A stretch of DNA of 47,744 nt from an uncultured bacterium. GTDB taxonomy: Bacteria > Verrucomicrobiota > Kiritimatiellia > CAIKKV01 > CAITUY01. The number at the start of each line of letters is the position of its first letter. The stretch's first letter is position 1. Shown piece by piece: positions 8,918 to 16,679 of the stretch. Under the pieces are notes generated by a model. That model was not told the DNA's origin, searched no databases, and worked only from the letters and a program-made list of their open reading frames with translations. The position numbers and the translations under genes are program-made. The stretch lies in NCBI GenBank assembly GCA_903908715.1, contig CAIVSY010000012.1:1-47744 (forward strand), read 5' to 3'.

Positions 8918-8995
8918 AGGAACATAGAGGGATCTACGCACGAAAGGGCGTGCCATGGCGGCATGACCCAAGGATCCTCAAGAGGACATGCGACC

Positions 8996-10165
8996 ATGGA
9001 GACTCTCGCACAGATTCTGGAGCATTTCCCGGCCTGGCTGAAGGCAGCGCTGGATGCGCGCAGCTTGTTCATGTCCGACCTGGTGATGCTGGGCGAGATT
9101 CCCTCCCCCACCTACGGCGAAGCCCCGCGGATTGAATTCATCCTCAACCGCTTCTTCGAAGCCGGGCTCGACCGATGCTCCACCGACACAAAAGGAAACG
9201 GCATCGGCTTTCTTCCGGGAACTCATGGACGGCAAACCATTCTGGTCGCGGCTCACGCCGATACGTTGGTTACTGATTGCAAGGACCAGTCCATCGAGAT
9301 CCGGGAGAATCGCATGATCGGCCCGTTTGTCGGTGACAACTGCATCGCCCTGGCCGCCCTGACCCATCTGCCGACGCTGCTCCAAAACCTTCAGGTCCGC
9401 CTGAAATCCAACGTCATTCTCCTTGCTTCAACCCGAGCCCTCGGGCGCGGGAATCTCGAAGGAATCCGTCATTTCCTGACCCATGGGAACATCCGTTGCG
9501 ATTCCGGATTGTGCCTCGAGAGCGTGCAACTGGGCCGGATGAATTACGCCTGCATGGGCATGATGCGGGCCGAGATCCACTGCCAACTTCCTGATCCGTA
9601 TAACTGGGCGCAGTTCGGGGCCACCGGCACCATTATCCCGGTCGCCGATGTCGTCATGCGCATCAGCCGCATTCCTCTGCCAAAACGGCCGCTCACAACC
9701 ATTATCATGGGACGCCTGAACGGGGGAATTGCCCACAACAACATCGCAAGGGAAGTCACACTCGGGTTCGAAATCCGGAGTGAATCCGGAGATATTCTCC
9801 GCGAGTTGAAGGAACGCATCGAGGACATAGCCGAGGAAACATCCGCTCAATCAGGCACCCGCATCACCCTTGATATCCTTAGCCAACGGGATCCCGGAGG
9901 CCTTGACATCGGTCACCCCCTTGTGAAAAAGGGGCGCTCCGTCCTGTCCGCCCTGGGAATCCCGCCTTTGCTCTACCCCACCACTTCTCAACTGTCCGCC
10001 TTGCGCGACGCCGGTATTCCCGGTTTAACCATCGGGATCACCACCGGAGAACGGCGAAACGACCTCGACGAGATCGACGAATCAGTGGCCATCGAACCCA
10101 TGACCACGGGACTCACTCAACTGGTTGGAATCCTGGCCGCAATGGATGAAGGAGTCACCGCATGA
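8996..10165 (+). CDS. M20-family peptidase homologue lacking catalytic residues
   Basis: A 389-residue protein with the M20 metallopeptidase fold: 'LVAAHADTL' (HxD, about residue 80), 'GPFVGDNCIALAAL' (bridging Asp), 'LCLESVQLGR' (Glu ligand) and the terminal 'DAGIPGLTIGITTG' region. Active relatives have a Glu-Glu pair before 'GxLGDLRG'; here the stretch reads 'TRALGRGNLEG', so both glutamates are gone. The dimer-domain His is Tyr ('PDPYNW'), and the last metal-binding His is Asn ('RRNDLDE'). It is therefore probably not a working peptidase, perhaps a binding or scaffold protein. The ATG at 8996 has AGAGGA 9 nt upstream and is preferred to 8963. It overlaps gpgS by 4 bp, implying coupled translation. 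Confidence 0.8.
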   Translation: METLAQILEHFPAWLKAALDARSLFMSDLVMLGEIPSPTYGEAPRIEFILNRFFEAGLDRCSTDTKGNGIGFLPGTHGRQTILVAAHADTLVTDCKDQSIEIRENRMIGPFVGDNCIALAALTHLPTLLQNLQVRLKSNVILLASTRALGRGNLEGIRHFLTHGNIRCDSGLCLESVQLGRMNYACMGMMRAEIHCQLPDPYNWAQFGATGTIIPVADVVMRISRIPLPKRPLTTIIMGRLNGGIAHNNIAREVTLGFEIRSESGDILRELKERIEDIAEETSAQSGTRITLDILSQRDPGGLDIGHPLVKKGRSVLSALGIPPLLYPTTSQLSALRDAGIPGLTIGITTGERRNDLDEIDESVAIEPMTTGLTQLVGILAAMDEGVTA

Positions 10166-11202
10166 AACAGGATTCATGGTTCCGTCGCTGGTTCCCGGCT
10201 CACTCTCCCGACGTTGCAGACGTTTCGGATACCATCCGGGCCTGGACCACCACCCACACGTTCCACCATTCTCAATTTTCCGACCTGTCGCGACTGGTGC
10301 AGGCGAAGCGCCAGCAGGACGTCACCATATCGCTCTGTCTCCCCACACTGAACGAGGAACGGACCATCGGCAAGGAAATCGTCCTGCTCAAGGCCGAACT
10401 GATGGATCGCAACCCATTGTTGGACGAAATTGCAGTTCTCGATTCCGGATCGAGCGACCGTACCCGTGAAATCGCCGCCAGTTTCGGCGCCAACGTCCAT
10501 CTGGCAAGCGAAATCCTGCCGGAGGAAGGCATCAAGCGCGGCAAGGGCGAAAACCTCTGGAAAGCCCTTTACCAGATGAAGGGTGACATTATCATTTACA
10601 TTGACGCAGACATCACCAACATCCGACCCCACTTCGCCTATGGCCTCGTGGGCCCCTTGCTGGAAGATCCAAACCTGAAATATGTGAAGGCTTTTTATGA
10701 ACGTCCCCTTACCCTTGCGTCCGGCACCCGGGTTTCCGGCGGCGGGCGGGTAACGGAAATCCTCGTGCGCCCTCTTTTTTCGCTTTTCTTCCCCGAACTG
10801 ACTGCCTTTGTGCAACCCCTTTCCGGCGAGTACGCGGCGCGCCGGGAGGCCCTGGAACGCATCCCGTTTCCGATCGGGTACGGTGTGGAAACCGCTCATC
10901 TCCTGGACATCTACAACCTTTGGGGACTGAATGCCTTCGCACAGGTGGATCTGGATCAACGCATCCACCGGAACCAGAGCACCCATGCACTCGGCAAGAT
11001 GTCCTTCGGGATTCTCCAGACCTTCTTTTCCCGTTTAAAGGAGTTCAAGGACTGCTCCGGGTTTCCCGAGTGGGCTGAGGTCCTTCGTCAGCATCAGTGT
11101 CAGGACAACAACTACGAACAGATTGAGATCCTGATCACTGAAGATGAGCGTCCGCCCATTCGGAATCTCGAATCCTACCGCCGGAAGTTCGGGCAAGCAT
11201 GA
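10162..11202 (+). CDS. gpgS: Glucosyl-3-phosphoglycerate synthase (GT81)
   Basis: A 346-residue GT-A enzyme. It should transfer glucose from a nucleotide sugar to 3-phosphoglycerate, the first step to glucosylglycerate, a compatible solute. Family features: 'ISLCLPTLNEERTIG' (about residue 55), 'IAVLDSGSSDRT', the metal-binding DxD in 'IYIDADI' (about residue 150), and 'QPLSGEYAARREAL' with 'PIGYGVETAHLLD', both characteristic of GpgS/MpgS-like synthases. Length agrees with the family. It overlaps both neighbours by 4 bp, so all three are likely translated from one message. Mannosyl-3-phosphoglycerate synthesis is less likely, because MpgS belongs to a different family (GT55). Confidence 0.92.
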   Translation: MKQDSWFRRWFPAHSPDVADVSDTIRAWTTTHTFHHSQFSDLSRLVQAKRQQDVTISLCLPTLNEERTIGKEIVLLKAELMDRNPLLDEIAVLDSGSSDRTREIAASFGANVHLASEILPEEGIKRGKGENLWKALYQMKGDIIIYIDADITNIRPHFAYGLVGPLLEDPNLKYVKAFYERPLTLASGTRVSGGGRVTEILVRPLFSLFFPELTAFVQPLSGEYAARREALERIPFPIGYGVETAHLLDIYNLWGLNAFAQVDLDQRIHRNQSTHALGKMSFGILQTFFSRLKEFKDCSGFPEWAEVLRQHQCQDNNYEQIEILITEDERPPIRNLESYRRKFGQA

Positions 11203-12650
11203 CGGCAAATCCCGCCAGAGTTGCCATCGTACACTACCATTCCCGCCCCGGTGGCGTAACCAGTGTGATGCGGAACCAGCAGGCTGTCCTGGAACAACTG
11301 GGACTGCGCAGCATCATCCTCACTGGGAACAGTCCCCCTGGATGGGATGGCATATGCACTGTCGAGGGCCTGGACTATACGGGGAAGCAGATCCCGGCAA
11401 ATCTATTGAAACGCCGGCTCCAATCCGCAGCCCGCAAAGCCTTGGGAGGCCCTCCGGAAATCTGGCATTTCCATAACCACTCTCTCGGCAAGAATCCCTC
11501 CCTCTCAAGTGCCGTCCATCAGATGGCGCTGGACGGTCAGCGAATCCTTCTGCAAATACACGATTTCGCCGAGGATGGCCGCCCGGCCAACTACCGTCAC
11601 CTGTTAAACACCATTGCAAACCATGATCCCGCCGCACTTGCCGCTATTCTCTATCCGCAGGGACCGAATGTTGACTATGCTGTTCTGAGCCATCGCGATC
11701 ACGCACTCTTGATCCAGGCCGGTTTTGACCCCGCTCATATTCATGTCCTCCCCAATCCCGTCCCCGAAATGCCAGATGCTGCAACGCCGTCAGCCGCAGC
11801 GGAATCAACGCTTTTCCTTTATCCGACACGTGCCCTTCGCCGGAAAAACATCGGCGAACTCCTCCTGTGGTCCGCCGCCGCAGCCCCGGGTGATTTTTTC
11901 GGCACCACACTCGCACCAACCAGTCAGGGCGACCTCCGATCATACGAGCATTGGAAGCAATTGGCGGCCCGCCTGCAGTTACCCGTGCAGTTCGAACTCG
12001 GAATCACATCCCGCATACGGTTCCCGCAACTTGTCCGGACTTCCCGTGCCATTATTACCACCAGCATCGCCGAAGGATTCGGAATGGCCTTCCTGGAACC
12101 CTGGATCATGGGCCGCCCCCTTGTGGGTCGTAATCTGCCGGAATTAACCCGGGAATTCGAAACGACGGGCCTGAACCTGTCTTCCCTCTATGAGCACTTG
12201 TGGACTCCGATTTCCTGGATGAGAAAAGGGGCCCTGGAACGTGCACTCAGCCTTCATCTCCCTGCTTTCTGGCATGCCTACGGGAGACCTTTGCCCCCCG
12301 ATGCCGCAGCCCGCGCCCTCGACAGCATGACTCAGGATGATCTGGTGGATTTCGGCAAGATTGGAGAACCCCTGCAGGAAAGCATCATCTGCAAGGTCAA
12401 AGGCTCACGCGAGCTCCGGCAGCGGCTCTCGCCCCATCAACCCTGGAATACCTTTCCGGAACCGGAAGTCGTCCGCCACAACCGGAGAATTATCCGCCGG
12501 CAATACGGCATCGCATCGCACGGCAAACGCCTCGGCATCCTGTATGACAGACTCCTGCGCTGCCTCCCTGGCCGCCTCTCAGCACCGTCACATGAGGCCA
12601 TGCTGAATGCTTTCCTCGCACCGGAACGATTCTCCCTGTTAAGGACCTGA
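11199..12650 (+). CDS. GT4-like glycosyltransferase of the GpgS operon
   Basis: A 483-residue GT-B protein. 'VAIVHYHSRPGGVTSVMRNQ' at the N-terminus has the glycine-rich acceptor-side loop. 'LYPTRALRRKNIGELL' starts the C-terminal domain, and 'SIAEGFGMAFLEPW' carries the E-x7-E motif of retaining GT4 enzymes. About 110 residues follow the catalytic domain (from about 370), basic and without a recognised fold. The fixed position between GpgS and a HAD protein suggests that it extends glucosyl(phospho)glycerate, for instance to a mannosyl or second glucosyl form. This is inference; the donor is unknown. It is not close in sequence to the GT4 at 4213-5517. Confidence 0.75.
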   Translation: MTANPARVAIVHYHSRPGGVTSVMRNQQAVLEQLGLRSIILTGNSPPGWDGICTVEGLDYTGKQIPANLLKRRLQSAARKALGGPPEIWHFHNHSLGKNPSLSSAVHQMALDGQRILLQIHDFAEDGRPANYRHLLNTIANHDPAALAAILYPQGPNVDYAVLSHRDHALLIQAGFDPAHIHVLPNPVPEMPDAATPSAAAESTLFLYPTRALRRKNIGELLLWSAAAAPGDFFGTTLAPTSQGDLRSYEHWKQLAARLQLPVQFELGITSRIRFPQLVRTSRAIITTSIAEGFGMAFLEPWIMGRPLVGRNLPELTREFETTGLNLSSLYEHLWTPISWMRKGALERALSLHLPAFWHAYGRPLPPDAAARALDSMTQDDLVDFGKIGEPLQESIICKVKGSRELRQRLSPHQPWNTFPEPEVVRHNRRIIRRQYGIASHGKRLGILYDRLLRCLPGRLSAPSHEAMLNAFLAPERFSLLRT

Positions 12651-12651
12651 T

Positions 12652-13572
12652 ATGCCACCTCCCCCTTTCAGCCTGCGAGCGGATTTAATCGAAAGAATCC
12701 GCAGACAGACCAAACCGATCCAACCGATTCCCACCGCAATGCCTTCCTCGTTGCAGCCATTGCCTGACATACGCGCAGTCCTCTTCGACATCTATGGAAC
12801 CTTGATGATATCAGCAGCCGGCGACATCGGAACCACCATCAGCCACTCGCGCACCGAACTTCTGGAGGCCGCATTTAAAGCCACCGGCTTCCCCACCGGC
12901 CCGGGCACGGGAGAAATCACACTGCAACGGTACGCTGCAGCCATTCAGTCGGCTCACGCAGCCAACAACAACCGCTCCACGATACAGCCCGAGGTCAACA
13001 TCGTCGAAATCTGGCGGGAAGTTGTGCATTCACTGATTCTCGAAGGCAGGCTTAAAGGCCCTGTTCCCGAGCCAAAACTGCAAACCCTGGCAGTGGAACT
13101 CGAACTGCGGCAGAACCCCGTATGGATGATGCCCGGCGCGACAGAGATTCTTGAAACCCTGTCGAAACACGGATTCACAACGGGGCTGGTTTCAAATGCC
13201 CAGTTCTACACCCCGCTGATGATCGAAGCCCTGACCGGCAAGACACTGGACGACCTGGGATTCGCTCGGAACCTGCGCATATGGTCCTGGGAAACGGGCG
13301 AGGCCAAACCTTCTCCAACGCTCTGGAAGAGCGCCGTCCTCACGCTTTCGTCGCGTCATGGCATCCCGCCACAAGCGGTCCTGGCCGTCGGTAACGACGT
13401 CGCCAACGACATCGTCGTTCCGAGACAACTCGGCTGCCATACCGCCCTGTTTGCCGGTGATGCCCGCTCACTCCGCCTCGCAGCCGCCTCTTGCGGAACA
13501 CACGCCGCGGATGTTGTCCTGACAGACTTGCGTCAACTTTCACAAGTACTCATCCCGACAGTTCCGGAATGA
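12652..13572 (+). CDS. HAD-like hydrolase of the GpgS operon
   Basis: A 306-residue HAD-superfamily protein one base after the preceding stop. Motif I is 'VLFDIYGTLM', motif II 'GLVSNAQ', motif III the Lys in 'GEAKPSPTLW', motif IV 'AVGNDVANDI'. By context it could be the phosphatase that converts glucosyl-3-phosphoglycerate to glucosylglycerate. However, motif I reads D-I-Y: the second Asp, the usual acid/base in phosphatases, is Tyr, as in haloacid-dehalogenase-type members. Phosphatase activity is thus uncertain. About 40 residues precede motif I, basic and proline-rich, which is longer than usual. TAAGGACC lies just before the ATG. Confidence 0.75.
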   Translation: MPPPPFSLRADLIERIRRQTKPIQPIPTAMPSSLQPLPDIRAVLFDIYGTLMISAAGDIGTTISHSRTELLEAAFKATGFPTGPGTGEITLQRYAAAIQSAHAANNNRSTIQPEVNIVEIWREVVHSLILEGRLKGPVPEPKLQTLAVELELRQNPVWMMPGATEILETLSKHGFTTGLVSNAQFYTPLMIEALTGKTLDDLGFARNLRIWSWETGEAKPSPTLWKSAVLTLSSRHGIPPQAVLAVGNDVANDIVVPRQLGCHTALFAGDARSLRLAAASCGTHAADVVLTDLRQLSQVLIPTVPE

Positions 13573-13694
13573 TACGCCCGATTGTGAGTGTATTCGACTT
13601 GCATCCTCTCACGGCTTTTGCGAAAAGCACCGGCGTAAACATCGTGCATGTCAATCGTCCAACAGCGCCATAATGTCAAAAAGAAGGAATCGCC

Positions 13695-14348
13695 ATGCTG
13701 CATGAAGCGGTCAACTGGGTCGTAGGCATCGTAGGCCAATGGGGCTATCCCGGCATTGTTATCATGATGTTCCTGGAAAGCTCCTGTTTTCCATTCCCCA
13801 GCGAGGTGGTGATGATCCCCGCGGGCTATCTCGCCTCCCCCGCGTATCGGGCGTCGGTCAATTACATCCCCGGCCACGAGATGAACTTCTGGCTCGCCAT
13901 CTTCATGGGCATTCTGGGCAGTTGGCTCGGGGCACTATTCAACTACTACCTCGCACTCTGGCTGGGGCGCCCGCTACTTCTGAAGTGGGGGAAGTATTTC
14001 TTTATCTCGGAGAAGAATTTTGAGAAAGGCGAGACGTTCTTCCGAAAACACGGGGAAATCGGGACCTTCACCGCGCGGCTGGTCCCGGTTATCCGCCAGT
14101 ATATCTCCCTCCCCGCCGGACTGGCCCGGATGAATATGTTCCGCTTCCTGCTCTGGACCGGACTGGGCGCCGGCATCTGGGTCGCCATCCTGACGGCCAT
14201 CGGCTACGTCGCAGGCCAGAACAAGGAACTGATCGAGAAGTATTCCAAGAGCGCCGTGGCATGGGCCCTGATCGCCGTTGCCGCCATCATCGCGGTCTAT
14301 GTCGTCATCCACAAGCGGCGCAAGGCGCGCGCCATGCAGAATACCTGA
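13695..14348 (+). CDS. DedA/SNARE-associated family membrane protein
   Basis: A 217-residue polytopic protein. 'GYPGIVIMMFLESSCFPFPSEVVMIPAGYLA' near the N-terminus (Glu and Pro in the first re-entrant region) and 'FFRKHGEIGTFTARLVPVIRQYISLPAGLARM' in the middle (the conserved R-x3-P-x2-R) are hallmarks of DedA proteins, thought to be lipid scramblases or undecaprenyl/phospholipid carriers of the inner membrane. AAGGA lies 7 nt upstream of the ATG. The next gene starts 3 bp after its stop, so it may lead an operon with the glycogen genes. Specific substrate unknown. Confidence 0.88.
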   Translation: MLHEAVNWVVGIVGQWGYPGIVIMMFLESSCFPFPSEVVMIPAGYLASPAYRASVNYIPGHEMNFWLAIFMGILGSWLGALFNYYLALWLGRPLLLKWGKYFFISEKNFEKGETFFRKHGEIGTFTARLVPVIRQYISLPAGLARMNMFRFLLWTGLGAGIWVAILTAIGYVAGQNKELIEKYSKSAVAWALIAVAAIIAVYVVIHKRRKARAMQNT

Positions 14349-14351
14349 ACC

Positions 14352-16331
14352 ATGCGCAGGCTCCTTATCGGCAGGAATCCCCTCCCCCTGGAGGAGGCAT
14401 TCCAATGCGAATGGCTGGAAACCAACGGTATCGGCGGGTACGCCTCCGGAACCGTCGTGGGATGCCGCACACGCAAGTACCACGGCCTGCTGGTCGCCAG
14501 CCTGGCCTCACCGCCGGGCCGGTTCCTCCTCCTTTCCGGATATGAGGAGTCCATCCTCAGCCGGCAGGGGGAAACCTGGCTTTCCTGCCACCAGTATCCC
14601 GGCGTTTTCCACCCCGACGGATACCGCCATCTCATCGCCTTCTCAAAGGAGGAGTGTCCAACCTTCACCTATCAGACCGGCAACTTCCGGATGATCCGGC
14701 AGATTCTGCTCCTGCAGGGCGAAAACACGGTCCTCGTCCGCTATACCCTGCAACAGGCAAACACCCCGTTCACCTTGCGCCTGAAACCCCTCCTGGCTTT
14801 CCGGGACCACCATTGGCTTAAAACGGAGGATTCCTGTATCCGCACCGCTGTCACCCTGCAACCCGACGGATTCTCGCTATCCCCCTACGAGGGTATGCCT
14901 TCTCTCCACTTCCGGACCCGTTCCGCCTGCGCCTTCCATGCCCATCCGGACTGGTATCGCAATTTCGAATACGCGCGGGAAGTGGAACGAGGCTACGAAT
15001 ACCGGGAATCCCTTTTCTGCCCCGGCACCCTGGAAATGACCTTGAAACCCGGCGAAAGCTGTATTGTCTCGGCTTCAACGTCCCCCGACAACCGCCCGCT
15101 GCAGGGGACATGGTCACACGAAATCGAACGCCGCCACGACGAATCCCGTGACATCTCCGCGGCCTGCCGACCCGCGCCGGAGTCGCACAGGAACTACCTG
15201 GAGCCACTCCTCCGCGCCGGCCGTCAGTTCCTGATCCACACCCCCCAGGGACGCCCCGCCATCATCGCCGGTTACCCGTGGTTTGACGACTGGGGCCGCG
15301 ACACGCTGATCTCCCTCCCCGGATTGACCTTCTGCTCCGGGAATCCCGCCATGGGGGTGGCCATCCTCCAATCCGTCGGCTCGGCGGAAAAGGATGGGTT
15401 GATCCCGAATTTCTTTGCCGCCAACCCCGAGCACCATGCCTATAACGCTGTCGATGCATCCCTCTGGTACTTCCGCGCCGTCCAGCAGATGCTTGAATGC
15501 ACCGGTGACTACAACACTGTGCGGGAACTCTTCTGGCCCGTCATGCGTCGCATCCTGGCACGGTTCATGGCAGGAACCAGGAACGACATCTTTATGAATG
15601 GCGATGGATTGCTGCATGCGGGAAACCACCACACCCAGCTGACCTGGATGGATGCGAAGTCCCGCGGGACACCGGTTACACCGCGGCATGGGTATGCCGT
15701 GGAAATCAACGCCCTCTGGTACAATGCGCTTTGCTTCTCCGCCTCGCTGGCACGGCATTTCGAGGTCGCACTCCCATGGCCGGAGGATCTCACGGAGCGT
15801 TGCCGCCTCGCGTTCAACCGCATGTTCTGGATGGACGAATCCCGATCCCTCGCCGATTCGTATGCCGGCGGCAACCAGGACTGTTCAACACGACCCAACC
15901 AGATTGTCGCCGTTTCGGTACCCTTTTCCCCTCTGGAAAAACAACAGCAGGCAGGCGTAGTCGAAAAGGTCCGCCGGGAACTTCTCACACCTTACGGGCT
16001 GAGGACCCTCGCACCGTCCGACCCCGCCTATTGCGGCCGATATGAGGGCAGCCAGGAGGACCGCGATGCCGCCTACCACCAGGGTACCGTGTGGCCATGG
16101 CTCCTGGGGCATTATGCGGAGGCGCTGCTCCGGGTCGCACCCGACCGGAACAGCGCCGCCTCCGATCTTCTGGCAACCCTGAAGCCCCTACTGGATCATG
16201 GAATCCGCGCCGGCGGACCGGGCCAGGTGCCGGAAGTGTTTGACGGCGACCCGCCGCACCGTCCGAACGGTTGCATCGCCCAGGCCTGGAGCGTGGCGGA
16301 ATTGATCCGCATGTTTACCCTTTTCAGGTAA
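14352..16331 (+). CDS. Glycogen debranching enzyme (amylo-alpha-1,6-glucosidase)
   Basis: A 659-residue bacterial-type debranching enzyme that would hydrolyse alpha-1,6 branch stubs of glycogen in the cytoplasm. The N-terminal beta-rich domain opens with 'EWLETNGIGGYASGTVVG' and 'RTRKYHGLLVAS', diagnostic for the family. The (alpha/alpha)6 catalytic domain holds 'GYPWFDDWGRDTLISLPG' with the catalytic acid Asp (about residue 315), 'NAVDASLWYF', 'GNHHTQLTWMDAK' and, near the end, 'YHQGTVWPWLLGHYAEAL'. Length (about 650-700) is usual. It is followed by glycogen-synthase-like and GH57 genes, giving a glycogen turnover cluster. Confidence 0.92.
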   Translation: MRRLLIGRNPLPLEEAFQCEWLETNGIGGYASGTVVGCRTRKYHGLLVASLASPPGRFLLLSGYEESILSRQGETWLSCHQYPGVFHPDGYRHLIAFSKEECPTFTYQTGNFRMIRQILLLQGENTVLVRYTLQQANTPFTLRLKPLLAFRDHHWLKTEDSCIRTAVTLQPDGFSLSPYEGMPSLHFRTRSACAFHAHPDWYRNFEYAREVERGYEYRESLFCPGTLEMTLKPGESCIVSASTSPDNRPLQGTWSHEIERRHDESRDISAACRPAPESHRNYLEPLLRAGRQFLIHTPQGRPAIIAGYPWFDDWGRDTLISLPGLTFCSGNPAMGVAILQSVGSAEKDGLIPNFFAANPEHHAYNAVDASLWYFRAVQQMLECTGDYNTVRELFWPVMRRILARFMAGTRNDIFMNGDGLLHAGNHHTQLTWMDAKSRGTPVTPRHGYAVEINALWYNALCFSASLARHFEVALPWPEDLTERCRLAFNRMFWMDESRSLADSYAGGNQDCSTRPNQIVAVSVPFSPLEKQQQAGVVEKVRRELLTPYGLRTLAPSDPAYCGRYEGSQEDRDAAYHQGTVWPWLLGHYAEALLRVAPDRNSAASDLLATLKPLLDHGIRAGGPGQVPEVFDGDPPHRPNGCIAQAWSVAELIRMFTLFR

Positions 16332-16481
16332 TCGCCTCTTCGTTTACTATGCGGGTAGCGGGACTGGATCATGGTGTTCCATTCGCCGGGTCAACCGCCC
16401 AGGGATGCGCATCCGGGGCAACAACCAGGACTGGTACCGGACGCCGCAACCGGCGAAGGGAAACCTGGAAAGGAGAACCGT

Positions 16482-16667
16482 ATGAAAATGCCCGAAATTC
16501 GGAAGAAGGCCAAGGCCCTTGGCATACCGGCAGGAAAGGCAAACAAGTCGGAACTGATCCTCAGTATTCAAAAGGCGGAAGGCAATACCGCATGTTTCGG
16601 AACCGGCACACCCGCCTGCCCCTACAAGAACTGCTGCTGGTGGGATGACTGCGTGAGAGACAGCTGA
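16482..16667 (+). CDS. Small SAP/Rho-N-like protein with Cys-rich tail
   Basis: A 61-residue protein. The first 35 residues ('MPEIRKKAKALGIPAGKANKSELILSIQKAEG') form a two-helix SAP or Rho-N-terminal-like fold, usually nucleic-acid binding. The tail carries five cysteines in 'CFGTGTPACPYKNCCWWDDC', which could bind Zn or an Fe-S cluster. AGGAGA at 16471 lies 5 nt before the ATG at 16482. It stands 12 bp upstream of the GT4 gene, so it is probably cotranscribed; why a DNA/RNA-binding-like protein sits in a glycogen cluster is unknown. Confidence 0.8.
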   Translation: MKMPEIRKKAKALGIPAGKANKSELILSIQKAEGNTACFGTGTPACPYKNCCWWDDCVRDS

Positions 16668-16679
16668 AATGGAACCACG

